Positions 1-8,565 of a DNA stretch of 64,000 bases are shown here, piece by piece. How positions within the stretch are numbered: position 1 is the first letter of the stretch; every line of letters starts with the position of its first letter. The position numbers and the translations under genes were made by a program. Source of the DNA: Bradyrhizobium nanningense (GTDB taxonomy: Bacteria > Pseudomonadota > Alphaproteobacteria > Rhizobiales > Xanthobacteraceae); NCBI RefSeq assembly GCF_004114535.1, contig NZ_LBJC01000031.1, positions 265,851 through 329,850 of the forward strand, read 5' to 3'. The notes beneath the pieces are model-generated. The model was not told where the DNA came from, did no database searches, and was given only the letters and a program-made list of their open reading frames with translations.

Positions 1-1359
1 GCCGTTGGCGCGGATGGCGGTGTAGGCGGCGGGCGTGATGCAGTCGGCGCCGGCATGCCAGCTGTGGAACATGTTCCAGCCGCCCTGCCCCGGCGGCGTC
101 TTCGCCGCACGGCGGGAGCCAACCGTGCCCCAGTCGGTGGCGACGAAGTCGACATTCATGCCGAGCTTCTTGAGAAGATCGGCCGTGACGTCGCCTTGCG
201 CCTTCGTGATCGGCTGGTCCTGCGCCACCAGGCACGTCACCGGCTGGCCGGCATAGCCGCTCTCGGCGAGCAGCTTCTTGGCCGCGTCGAGATCGCGCTT
301 GCCCTTGAGGATCTCGCCGCCCAGCTCGCTGTAGAGCGGGGTATCGGGCGTGAAGAAGCCGGGCAGCGGCTTCCACAGTGCGGTATCGTCGCCGACGATC
401 GCGCGCATGTAGTCTTCCTGGCTCATCGCCATCAGCACCGCGCGCCTTGCCCGCACATCGTTGAACGGCGCGAACAGATGGTTCATGCGGAACGAGCCGA
501 TATTGCCGAGGGGATCGCCGATATCGACGCTGATGTTCTTGTTCTTCTTAAGGACGGGCACGAGATCGGCGATCGGGTTTTCCCACCAGTCGACCTCGCC
601 GTTCTGCAAGGCGGCCGCCGCTGTGGCCGGATCCGGCATCACGATCCATTCCACGCGATCGACCATCATCTGCTTGCCGCCGGCAAGCCACGATGCCTTC
701 TCCTGGCGCGGCACGTAGTCGGCGAACTTCTCGAACACGGCCTTGGCGCCAGGCACCCACTCGCCCTTGGCGAACTTCATCGGACCCGAGCCGACATACT
801 CCGTGATCTGCTTGAAGGGATCGGTCTTCGCAATGCGCTCGGGCATGATGAAGGAGCACGGCGCGTTGTTCTTGGCCAGCGCGTAGAGCATTTTCGGGAA
901 CGGCTGCTTCAAGACCCATTTGAAGGTGCGGTCGTCGACGGCGGTCAATTCCTGCTGGATCGCGATGATCATCAGGCCCATCGGATCGCGCGCCGCCCAG
1001 CGCGACAGGCTCGCGACGACGTCCTTGGCCAGCACCGGCTCGCCGTCGTGAAACTTGAGACCAGGCCGCAAGCGGAACGTCCAGGCCTTGCCGTCGTCGG
1101 AGGTCTCCTCGGACTCGACCATCTGGCGCTGCGGCTGAAGCTGCGCGTCGATGCCGTAGAGCGTGTCCCAGACCAGCGCGGCCGCATTACGCACGACATA
1201 TTGCGTGCCCCAGATCGGATCGAAATTGGCGAGATTGGCCTGGGGCACGAAGCGCAGGGTGCGGGCCGACGCGCCTTGCGCGATGGCCGGTGCCGAGAGG
1301 CCGGTCAATGCCAGACCGCCCGCGCCAGCCAGTCCCTTCAATACGGTCCTGCGATCCAT
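1..1359 (-). CDS. Peptide/amide-type ABC transporter substrate-binding protein (partial, C-terminus off window)
   Basis: Open from an ATG at 1359 to the window edge with no stop, so 453 residues are visible and the C-terminus is missing. The N-terminus (MDRRTVLKGLAGAGG, then a hydrophobic stretch ending SAPAIA) looks like a Tat signal peptide with a twin arginine. The body matches family 5 extracellular solute-binding proteins (DppA/OppA): it has the WTFRLRPGLKFHDGEPV segment typical of this family near residues 95-115. It would deliver an oligopeptide or cyclic-amide ligand to the permease pair at 3180-5059. It is the last gene of a minus-strand operon, 153 bp after the fused ATPase, and is the second binding protein of that operon, so the transporter may use two receptors. 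The ligand cannot be read from sequence. Confidence 0.9.
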   Translation of the reverse strand, partial: MDRRTVLKGLAGAGGLALTGLSAPAIAQGASARTLRFVPQANLANFDPIWGTQYVVRNAAALVWDTLYGIDAQLQPQRQMVESEETSDDGKAWTFRLRPGLKFHDGEPVLAKDVVASLSRWAARDPMGLMIIAIQQELTAVDDRTFKWVLKQPFPKMLYALAKNNAPCSFIMPERIAKTDPFKQITEYVGSGPMKFAKGEWVPGAKAVFEKFADYVPRQEKASWLAGGKQMMVDRVEWIVMPDPATAAAALQNGEVDWWENPIADLVPVLKKNKNISVDIGDPLGNIGSFRMNHLFAPFNDVRARRAVLMAMSQEDYMRAIVGDDTALWKPLPGFFTPDTPLYSELGGEILKGKRDLDAAKKLLAESGYAGQPVTCLVAQDQPITKAQGDVTADLLKKLGMNVDFVATDWGTVGSRRAAKTPPGQGGWNMFHSWHAGADCITPAAYTAIRANG

Positions 1360-1512
1360 GAAGTCCTCCCAGTAATGCCGTGATGCCGGCCATCGTTGGC
1401 CAAGAGCAGGTGAAGCCAGAGCCCATTGGCGTGCAAATGGTATGCCACTAACCGGCCCTTCGCCAGCAGGATCTCATCGCGATTTGGGCGGGCCCTAGCC
1501 TCAACTCAGACC

Positions 1513-3183
1513 TCACAGAGCCGACGCCAGCATCTCGCCGGTCTCGATATGCGGGATCGCCTCGACCAGCTTGCGCGTGTAGTCGGTCTTCGGATTGTCG
1601 AACAGCGCCCGGCTCTCGCCCTGCTCCACGATGCCGCCATTGCGCAGCACGATGGTGCGGTCGCAGAGCATGCGCACCACGTTGAGATCGTGGCTGACGA
1701 ACAGCAGCGCGATGTCGTTCTCGCGCCGCAGGCGGTCGAGCAATTGCAGCACCACCGCCTGCACCGAGACATCGAGCGCGGCGGTCGGCTCGTCCAGCAC
1801 CAGGAGCCGCGGCCGGCAGGCAATGGCACGGGCGATGCCGACGCGGGCCTTCTGGCCGCCGGAGAGCTGATGCGGAAAGCGCGGCAACAGATCCCGCGGC
1901 AATCCGACCCTCTCGGCGCATTCTTCGACCCGTTGGCGCAGGGCCTCGCCCGCACGCATGCCATCGAGCCGCAGCAGCGGGTGTGCGATACAATCGTAGG
2001 CCGTAAACCGCGGATTGAGGCTCTCGTTCGGATCCTGGAACACCATCTGGATGTCTTTACGCAGGGGCGAACGGTGAAAGTCGCGTGAGGCGACGTGACC
2101 GATCGAATGCCCATCGAACACGATGTCGCCTTCGCTCGGGTCGATCAGCCGGCAGATCATCCGCGACGTCGTGCTCTTGCCGGACCCGGACTCGCCGACG
2201 AGCCCGACGGCCTCGCCGCCGGCCATCGTCATCGAGAAGTCGGCAACCGCCGCGGAGCCCTGGTCGAAGCGTTTTGCCAATTTCCGCACCTCCAGGAGCG
2301 GCGGCGTGCCGTGCGCGGGCTCCGGCCGGGGCTTGCCGTTAACGGCCGTGTGGCGCTCCCGGTCCTCCTCCGCCACGAGGTCTTCGATGCGAGACGTCGC
2401 GGTCGGCGATGCGGCGACCAGACGTCTGGTGTAGGCATGCCGAGGTGCGCTGAAGAGAGCTTTGGGACGCGCCTCTTCGACGATGCGGCCCCGCTCCATC
2501 ACGGCGATACGGCGGCAATAGCGCGCCGCCAGTCCGAGATCGTGCGTGATCAGGATCGTGGCCATGCCGCGCGCCGCGGCGATGTCCGCCAGAAGATCCA
2601 TCGCCACCTTCTGGGTGGTGACGTCGAGGCCGGTGGTCGGCTCGTCCGCGATCAGAAGCGCGGGATTGCAGGAGATCGCGATCGCGATCATGACTCGCTG
2701 GCACATGCCGCCGGAGAGCTCGTGCGGATAGGCGTTCATCCGCGCCTCGGGATCGCGGATCTGCACCGCGCGCAGCAGGTCCAGCGCCTCCGCACGCGCG
2801 GCCTCCTTCGATATCTTCTTATGTGTCAGGATCGCGTCCGCGATCTGCAAGCCGATCGCCCGGATCGGATTGAGCGCCGCGCGCGGGTTCTGGAAGATCA
2901 TCGACATCGCGGCGCCCTGGAGATGACGGAGGTCATCTCCCCTGAGCTTCGTCACATCCTGTCCGCGAAACAGGATCTTGCCGCCAGTGACCCGGCCGGC
3001 CGTATCGAGCAGCCGTGTCGTGGCAAAGCCGGTGACGGATTTGCCCGAACCGCTCTCGCCGACAAGGCCGAGCATCTCGCCCTTCTCGACCGAGAGAGTC
3101 ACTCCGCGCACAGCTTCGACCATCCCGCGCCGCGTCGAGAACGCGACGTGGAGATCGTCGATCTTGAGCAGCTCCTCACTCAT
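1513..3183 (-). CDS. Fused dipeptide ABC transporter ATPase (two nucleotide-binding domains)
   Basis: 556 residues carry two complete ABC ATPase halves, equivalent to DppD and DppF fused in one chain as in GsiA/YejF. Each half has a Walker A motif GESGSGKS (near residues 40 and 325) and a signature motif: LSGGMCQRV in the first half, LSGGQKARV in the second. Walker B segments LLIADEPTT and LLVLDEPTA follow. It powers the importer formed by the two permeases immediately upstream. Its ATG at 3183 overlaps the permease stop codon (ATGA), indicating translational coupling. The cysteine in the first signature motif (usually Arg) is slightly unusual but should not abolish function. Confidence 0.93.
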   Translation of the reverse strand: MSEELLKIDDLHVAFSTRRGMVEAVRGVTLSVEKGEMLGLVGESGSGKSVTGFATTRLLDTAGRVTGGKILFRGQDVTKLRGDDLRHLQGAAMSMIFQNPRAALNPIRAIGLQIADAILTHKKISKEAARAEALDLLRAVQIRDPEARMNAYPHELSGGMCQRVMIAIAISCNPALLIADEPTTGLDVTTQKVAMDLLADIAAARGMATILITHDLGLAARYCRRIAVMERGRIVEEARPKALFSAPRHAYTRRLVAASPTATSRIEDLVAEEDRERHTAVNGKPRPEPAHGTPPLLEVRKLAKRFDQGSAAVADFSMTMAGGEAVGLVGESGSGKSTTSRMICRLIDPSEGDIVFDGHSIGHVASRDFHRSPLRKDIQMVFQDPNESLNPRFTAYDCIAHPLLRLDGMRAGEALRQRVEECAERVGLPRDLLPRFPHQLSGGQKARVGIARAIACRPRLLVLDEPTAALDVSVQAVVLQLLDRLRRENDIALLFVSHDLNVVRMLCDRTIVLRNGGIVEQGESRALFDNPKTDYTRKLVEAIPHIETGEMLASAL

Positions 3184-4028
3184 GTGCGCATCCTGGGATC
3201 GAGAATGTCCCGCATCCCGTCACCGAGGAGATTGAAGCACAGCACGGCCAGCATCAGCGCGAGGCCCGGAAAGGCGACCAGCCACCATCGCCCCGTCGAG
3301 ATGAAACGCGCGCCCTCCGCGACCATGATGCCCCATTCCGGCGTCGGCGGCCTGACGCCCAGGCCGATGAAGGACAGGCCGGCGGCATTCAATATGGCCC
3401 AGCCGAGATTGAGCGAGATCTGCACCGCCATCGCCGGCAGGATGTTCGGCAGCAGGAAGCGCAGCACCACTGAGAAATGGCTCTCGCCGCAGGCGCGCGC
3501 CGCCTCGACCCAGCCGACATCGCGCCTGACATTGACCTCGGCGCGCGCGAAGCGAATGTAGAAGGGAAGATTGATGATCGCGGTCGCGATCACGATGTTC
3601 TCGATCCGGTTGCCGAGGGCCGCGACCATGGCCATCGCCAGCACGAAGAGCGGAAAGGCCATCATGACGTCGACGAAACGCCCGACCGCGCGATCAAGCC
3701 GGCCGCCGGCATAACCACAGAAGGAACCGACCACCGCGCCGATCAGGAAGGAGATACCAACTGCCGAGACCGCAATTGCAAGGTCGAGTCGCGCGGCAAT
3801 CATGAGGCGGCTGAACACGTCGCGGCCGAGCTGGTCCGTGCCGGCAATGTGCGCCGCGCTCGGCGGCAGCAGGGCCTGCGAGACATTCGAGGCCACGGCG
3901 TCATAGGGCACGATCCACGGTCCGAAGATCGCCACCAGGACGAAGAGGAATACGCCGGTCGCAGCGACGGCGGTCAGCGGATTGCCGCGCAGGATCCAGA
4001 CCGAATGGCGGAGGGTCGCGCTGGTCAT
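3180..4028 (-). CDS. Peptide ABC transporter permease, DppC type
   Basis: 282 residues with an N-terminal anchor helix and about five further hydrophobic helices. The GTDQLGRDVFSRLM segment is the hallmark of DppC/OppC-type permeases, and the EAA loop (EAARACGESHFSVVLRFLLPN) contacts the ATPase. It is the inner-membrane partner of the DppB-type protein next to it. Both ends overlap neighbouring genes by ATGA junctions (start 4028 with the DppB stop, stop with the ATPase start). Ligand unknown; the operon suggests hydantoins, N-carbamoyl compounds or small peptides. Confidence 0.93.
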   Translation of the reverse strand: MTSATLRHSVWILRGNPLTAVAATGVFLFVLVAIFGPWIVPYDAVASNVSQALLPPSAAHIAGTDQLGRDVFSRLMIAARLDLAIAVSAVGISFLIGAVVGSFCGYAGGRLDRAVGRFVDVMMAFPLFVLAMAMVAALGNRIENIVIATAIINLPFYIRFARAEVNVRRDVGWVEAARACGESHFSVVLRFLLPNILPAMAVQISLNLGWAILNAAGLSFIGLGVRPPTPEWGIMVAEGARFISTGRWWLVAFPGLALMLAVLCFNLLGDGMRDILDPRMRT

Positions 4029-5059
4029 CCGATCGACACCCTGGGATCGGCGATGCCGTAGCAGATATCCACGACCAAATTGACCAGCACGAACAGGCTC
4101 GCCATCAGCAGCACGAAACCCTGCACCGGCGCGTAGTCGGAGGACAGCAGCGCATCGAGCGCATAGGAGGCAACGCCGGGCCAGGAGAACACCTTTTCCA
4201 CCAGCACGTTGGCGCCCAGCATGGTCGAGAACACGATGCCGGCGATGGTGATGACGGGAAGGATCGCGTTACGCAGTGCGTAGGTCACGACCACCTTGTG
4301 CCAGGACAATCCGACCGAGCGCGCGGTGCGCACGAAATCGCTGCCGAGCGACACCAGCATCGAGGCCCGGGTGATCCGCGCCAGCGGTGCGATCACGAAC
4401 AAAGCCATGCTCACCGCCGGCAGGATCAGTTGCCTGCAGGCCGTCCACCAGCCTTCGATATCGCCGGCAAGCAGGAAATCGATCGAGAGGAACCCGGTGT
4501 GTTGCGGCGGCAGCGAGGTGAAAACGTCGATCCGACCGGTCGGATCGGGCGCGAGCCCGAGCAGATAATAAAAGACGTAGATCAGCAGCAGGCCCGAGAC
4601 GAAGGTCGGCACGCAGACGCCGAGCGCGCAGAACAGCCGCACGCCGTGATCGACCACCGATCCCGGACGCAGCGCCGCCATCACGCCGAGCGGCACCGCC
4701 GCAATCAGCGCGATCAGCAGCGCGGTGAAGGTGAGCTCCAGCGAGGCCGGCAGCCGCTCGCGCAGGTCCTTCAGCACCGGCTGCCCCGTCATCATGGAGC
4801 GGCCGAGATTGCCGCGGCCGATGTCGGAGAGATAGAACACGAGTTGCTCCGGCACCGATTTGTCGAGCCCCATTTGCTTGCGGATCTGCTCGATCTCCTC
4901 TTTGCCGGCGTTGGGCCCCGAGGCGAAGAACACCGCGGGGTCGCCGGGCAACACGCGCATCAACAGAAAGGTGAAGACCAGCACACCGAACAGCGCCGGC
5001 AGCGACGACAGAAGCCGCCTGCCCGCCCGCACCATCGTTGCGCCAAGACCAGTCATCAC
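4025..5059 (-). CDS. Peptide ABC transporter permease, DppB type
   Basis: 344 residues with the DppB/OppB layout: first helix at about residues 12-35 followed by MRVLPGDPAVFF, a long periplasmic loop, then five helices and the EAA loop (RTARSVGLSWHKVVVTYALRN). The annotated start is GTG at 5059, with AGGAG about nine bases upstream; an ATG one codon downstream (5056) is an alternative. It pairs with the DppC-type permease that follows. Confidence 0.92.
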   Translation of the reverse strand: MMTGLGATMVRAGRRLLSSLPALFGVLVFTFLLMRVLPGDPAVFFASGPNAGKEEIEQIRKQMGLDKSVPEQLVFYLSDIGRGNLGRSMMTGQPVLKDLRERLPASLELTFTALLIALIAAVPLGVMAALRPGSVVDHGVRLFCALGVCVPTFVSGLLLIYVFYYLLGLAPDPTGRIDVFTSLPPQHTGFLSIDFLLAGDIEGWWTACRQLILPAVSMALFVIAPLARITRASMLVSLGSDFVRTARSVGLSWHKVVVTYALRNAILPVITIAGIVFSTMLGANVLVEKVFSWPGVASYALDALLSSDYAPVQGFVLLMASLFVLVNLVVDICYGIADPRVSIG

Positions 5060-5087
5060 CTTTCAGAGCTCCTTTCGCCTGACGCTA

Positions 5088-6707
5088 TCACTTGCGGCTG
5101 ACGTCGCGATAGTCGATCTGGCGGTGAAACTCGTAGGTGTAGCCCTCGATCGAGGACGCCATCACCGCATCCTGGTTGGGCTGCCACAGCATGACCTGCG
5201 GCATCAAGTCGGCATGCATCGCATTGAGCTTGCGGCCGGCCTCCTCGTACTTGGCCTTGTCCGGCTCAAAGCGGGCTTCCTGTGCGATTGCGGCGAGCTC
5301 GGGATTGTTGATCGAGCTGTAATTCCAGCGCTGATTGCCGGTGTAGAAGTTGCGATAGAAATAGTCGGTCGAGGGCAGCCAGGCGACGATGCCTTCGGTG
5401 AAGAAAGGTAGCTTCTTCTCGTTGATCTGCGTCGACATCTGAGCGTCCGGCAGCTTCTGGATGTCGACCTTGATCCCGATCTTGGCAAGCGACTCCTTCA
5501 CCAGCGCAGCCATCGGCTCGGCGGTCGAGGCCTGGCCGACATTGAAGCTGAACGTGGTCGAGAAGCCTTCCGGCAGGCCTGCAGCCTTCAGATATTCCCT
5601 GGCCTTGTCGAGATCCATCTTCACCGGCTGCTGGAACGGATAGATGCCGTTGAGCGGCTTTCCGTCCGGCCAGCTCGCACCGAACAAAGGCGCGCCGCGG
5701 CCAAACAGAGCGGCCTTGAACATGTCGTCATAGGGCAGCGCGAAGGCGATGGCGCGGCGGACATTGACGTTGTCGAAGGGCGGGATCTGGTTGTTCATCG
5801 AGACGAAGGTGATCGAATTGTACTGCGGTGTTGAAATCACCTTGAGCTTGCCCTTGGCCTCCAGCGATTGCACGTCGCTCGCCTGGAGATCGACCACGAG
5901 GTCGGCATCGCCGCGCTCGACCAGGTTAGCGCGGGTCGCCGGCTCCGGCACCGACTGGATGATCACGCGCTTGAAGAAGGCCGGCTTATCGGGTGAGCCG
6001 CGGTTCCAGGCCTCGTTGCGCTTAGCGATTACCTGCTCGCCCGGCTTGAAGCTCTCGATCACATAGGCGCCGCTGCCGGCGGTGTGCTCCTTCAACCAGG
6101 CGGTGGCCCAGGGGTCATCCGCGGTCGCGTGCTCCTTGGCGATCTTCGAGTTGATGATCATGGGATAGACGGTGGCGAGATTGGGCAGCGCAAGCTTGTC
6201 GGGCTTGGGCAACGTCACCTCGATGGTGAGAGAATCGATCACCTTGAACTGATCAGCCGACGTCAGGGAGCCCGTGAGCAGCTGCGCCTTGCCGAGGATC
6301 GGCGCAGTGACGCAGCGATCGAGCGACCATTTGACGTCGTCAGCCGTCACTGGCGAGCCGTCCTGGAACTTGGCATCCTTGCGCAGGCGGAATGTGATCC
6401 TCAAGCCGTCGGGGCTGACCTCGTAGGATTCAGCGAGCTCGCCCGTGATCTTGTCGAGATCGAACACCCATTTGCCGTCGAGCTGCTTGCGGCCGAACGC
6501 CACGAGCCGGTCATAGGTACTCATGCTCAGCGCGAAGGATTCGCGCGTCGAGCCCGGGATGTTGGGATCGAGCGTGTTGACCGATGCGCCCGTCACATAA
6601 CGCAGCGTTTCCGCCCGCGTTTGCGCCTGCACAGGCGCGGTGGCGATGAGCAACAGCGCCGTAGTGGCGAGGACCGAGGACGTCAGCCTGAAAGACACAA
6701 AACGCAT
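5088..6707 (-). CDS. Peptide/amide ABC transporter substrate-binding protein
   Basis: 539 residues from the ATG at 6707, which has AGGGAAA upstream. The N-terminus (MRFVSFRLTSSVLATTALLL, cleaved after VQAQ) is a Sec signal peptide. The longer open frame upstream to 6827 lacks such a start and runs into the SDR gene, so it was not used. The mature part is a family 5 solute-binding protein (DppA/OppA fold), with ITFRLRKDAKFQDGSPV typical of this family. It is the first transporter gene of the operon, 28 bp before the DppB-type permease, and likely the main receptor. Confidence 0.92.
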   Translation of the reverse strand: MRFVSFRLTSSVLATTALLLIATAPVQAQTRAETLRYVTGASVNTLDPNIPGSTRESFALSMSTYDRLVAFGRKQLDGKWVFDLDKITGELAESYEVSPDGLRITFRLRKDAKFQDGSPVTADDVKWSLDRCVTAPILGKAQLLTGSLTSADQFKVIDSLTIEVTLPKPDKLALPNLATVYPMIINSKIAKEHATADDPWATAWLKEHTAGSGAYVIESFKPGEQVIAKRNEAWNRGSPDKPAFFKRVIIQSVPEPATRANLVERGDADLVVDLQASDVQSLEAKGKLKVISTPQYNSITFVSMNNQIPPFDNVNVRRAIAFALPYDDMFKAALFGRGAPLFGASWPDGKPLNGIYPFQQPVKMDLDKAREYLKAAGLPEGFSTTFSFNVGQASTAEPMAALVKESLAKIGIKVDIQKLPDAQMSTQINEKKLPFFTEGIVAWLPSTDYFYRNFYTGNQRWNYSSINNPELAAIAQEARFEPDKAKYEEAGRKLNAMHADLMPQVMLWQPNQDAVMASSIEGYTYEFHRQIDYRDVSRK

Positions 6708-6823
6708 TCGTTTTTCCCTGAATTTCGAACCAGAACGCCAGCGAGGGTAGGTTAAGGAGAAAGCAAGTTGCGCGCCAGTCTCATGGCGTTCTTGCGGACA
6801 CTTGGGCGCGGTGAGCGCATCAT

Positions 6824-7573
6824 TCATGCCGCGAGCCAGCCGCCGTCGACCACCATCACCGTGCCGGTCGTGAACGAGGACGCATCGCTGGCGAGGTGCA
6901 GGGCTGCCTGCGCGATCTCCTCAGGCACGCCGAACCGCTTCATGGCGTGGCGATTGCGAGAGGCCTCGCGCACTTCGTCCGGATTGGCATGGCGGGCGAA
7001 GCTGCGGAGCAGCATCGGCGTATCGATCGCACCCGGCGCGATGGCGTTGACGCGGATACCGTCCGCGGCAAAATCCACGGCCATCGTCCGCGTCAGGCTG
7101 ACGACGGCTCCTTTCGCGGCGATGTAGGCGCTGTTGCCCTTGCCGCCGGCCATCGCGAGCTGCGAGGCCAGCGTGATGATCGAGCCGCCCTTCTGCCGCT
7201 GCATCTGCCGCACGGCGGCTCGCGCCCACAGCCAGGTGCCGCCGACATTGGTGCGGAACACCGCGTCCCAGTCTTCCGGGCTCGTCGTCAGGATCGTGCC
7301 GCCGCAGGAGAAGCCGGCGGCGGTCATGAGGACGTCGAGCCTCCCGTGCCTCGCTATGACGTCGCCGACCACGGTCTCGGCCAGAGCGGCATCGCCGACG
7401 TCGCCGACGTGAATTATGGCCTCGCCGATCAGGTTTAGCGTTTCCTGCAGGCCCGCCGCATCGCGATCGACGAGAGCCAGCCGCGCGCCCTCCTCCGCGA
7501 ACAGCTTTGCGCTGGCGCGGCCGATGCCCGAGCCCGCTCCCGTGATGATGGCCGTGCGCCCCTGCAGCCGCAT
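6824..7573 (-). CDS. SDR family NAD(P)-dependent oxidoreductase
   Basis: 249 residues of a classical short-chain dehydrogenase. The cofactor motif TGAGSGIG lies at residues 10-17. The active site is visible as Ser (ITLASQLAM) and YIAAK, with the YxxxK spacing preserved, and the C-terminus has TGTVMVVDGGW. Asp after the second beta strand (ALVDRD) suggests preference for NAD. Start ATG at 7573 sits one base past the stop of the epimerase gene, so the two are coupled. The alcohol or ketone substrate is unknown; being in an operon with a hydantoinase and a peptide-type importer points to a catabolic step. Confidence 0.93.
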   Translation of the reverse strand: MRLQGRTAIITGAGSGIGRASAKLFAEEGARLALVDRDAAGLQETLNLIGEAIIHVGDVGDAALAETVVGDVIARHGRLDVLMTAAGFSCGGTILTTSPEDWDAVFRTNVGGTWLWARAAVRQMQRQKGGSIITLASQLAMAGGKGNSAYIAAKGAVVSLTRTMAVDFAADGIRVNAIAPGAIDTPMLLRSFARHANPDEVREASRNRHAMKRFGVPEEIAQAALHLASDASSFTTGTVMVVDGGWLAA

Positions 7574-7574
7574 G

Positions 7575-8549
7575 TCAAACGCCCCCTCGATGCTGCATCC
7601 ACCAGCCGCTCATATGGGCCGCTGACTCCACGCAGCCGAAACGGGCGCGCCAGCCGAATTCGTCGGCCATCCGCGCGACCGAGAGCGGCGCGCGGTGCCG
7701 CCCATGCAACTTGGTGAACGTCTTTTCTTCCGGCCCCGCCAGCCGGCATTGCAGGCCGGAATGCAGCGCAGCGAACGCCTCACCCCATTGCAGCGCGGAC
7801 CAATTTGCACCGCTGGAGATGTTGTAGAGACGATGGCGCGGGCGCTCGGCTTCGATCAGCACGGCCACGGCTTCGGCAGCATCGATGGCGTAAATCCAAT
7901 CCTTCATCCCCAGCCCCGGCATGAGCGCCGGCATGCCGCGCGCAAACGCGGCCAGGATCTGGAACTGGAGGCTCGGCGTATCGCGCACTGAGCCGGGCCG
8001 CTCCCACGGACCGAACACGGCACTTAAGCGGACGTTCAGGAAATCGCCGCCAAAGAGTTCGGCGTGGCGGGCCACGGACCGCTCGGACGTGAACTTGCTG
8101 ATGGCGTAGAGCGAGACGGGATCGCAAGGCGTTTCCTCGTCCAGGACTTCGAACCGCGCACCTGATGCGCCATAGGCCGATGCCGATGACAGATTGACGA
8201 CCCGCCGGACACCATGGCGGATCGCCGCGAGTAGAATGGGGATCTGCGCCATCACGTTGATCTCAAGGACGCGCGCAGTCGATGCACGCTCGAGCTTCTC
8301 GCCGGCCGTAACCGCCGCGCCGAGCACGATCGTATCGCATCCCTCGGCAATGAGGGCGTCGATGCCTTCTGAGTCGGTGATATCGCCCTGAACGACCTTG
8401 AGCCGTTCGCGATACTCGCCCAGCGATCGCTGCGCAGCCGCAGGCAGCGGTGCACGATCATACAGCGTCACCTCGTGCCCGCGCGCGAGCAGCACCTCGG
8501 CGAGATTGAGGCCGACAAAACCGGTGCCGCCGAAGATGACGATCTTCAT
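7575..8549 (-). CDS. NAD-dependent epimerase/dehydratase family protein (extended SDR)
   Basis: 324 residues from ATG 8549 (MKIVIFGGTGFVGLNLAEVLL). The GGTGFVG dinucleotide-binding motif and the SSASAYG / YAISK active-site pair identify an extended SDR of the UDP-glucose 4-epimerase type. A nucleotide sugar is not a necessary substrate: the neighbours (hydantoinase, classical SDR, peptide-type ABC system) are catabolic, and such enzymes also act on lactones and other ketones. The upstream open frame to 8717 is ignored because it overlaps the hydantoinase gene. Confidence 0.88.
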   Translation of the reverse strand: MKIVIFGGTGFVGLNLAEVLLARGHEVTLYDRAPLPAAAQRSLGEYRERLKVVQGDITDSEGIDALIAEGCDTIVLGAAVTAGEKLERASTARVLEINVMAQIPILLAAIRHGVRRVVNLSSASAYGASGARFEVLDEETPCDPVSLYAISKFTSERSVARHAELFGGDFLNVRLSAVFGPWERPGSVRDTPSLQFQILAAFARGMPALMPGLGMKDWIYAIDAAEAVAVLIEAERPRHRLYNISSGANWSALQWGEAFAALHSGLQCRLAGPEEKTFTKLHGRHRAPLSVARMADEFGWRARFGCVESAAHMSGWWMQHRGGV

Positions 8550-8565
8550 CGCGCGCTGTCCGCCG

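Noticed and set aside
55..1383. 442-residue plus-strand open frame
   Set aside because: Antisense shadow of the binding-protein gene at 1-1359. It is Arg/His/Gly-rich with no family features, while the minus strand encodes a clear Tat leader and family 5 binding protein.
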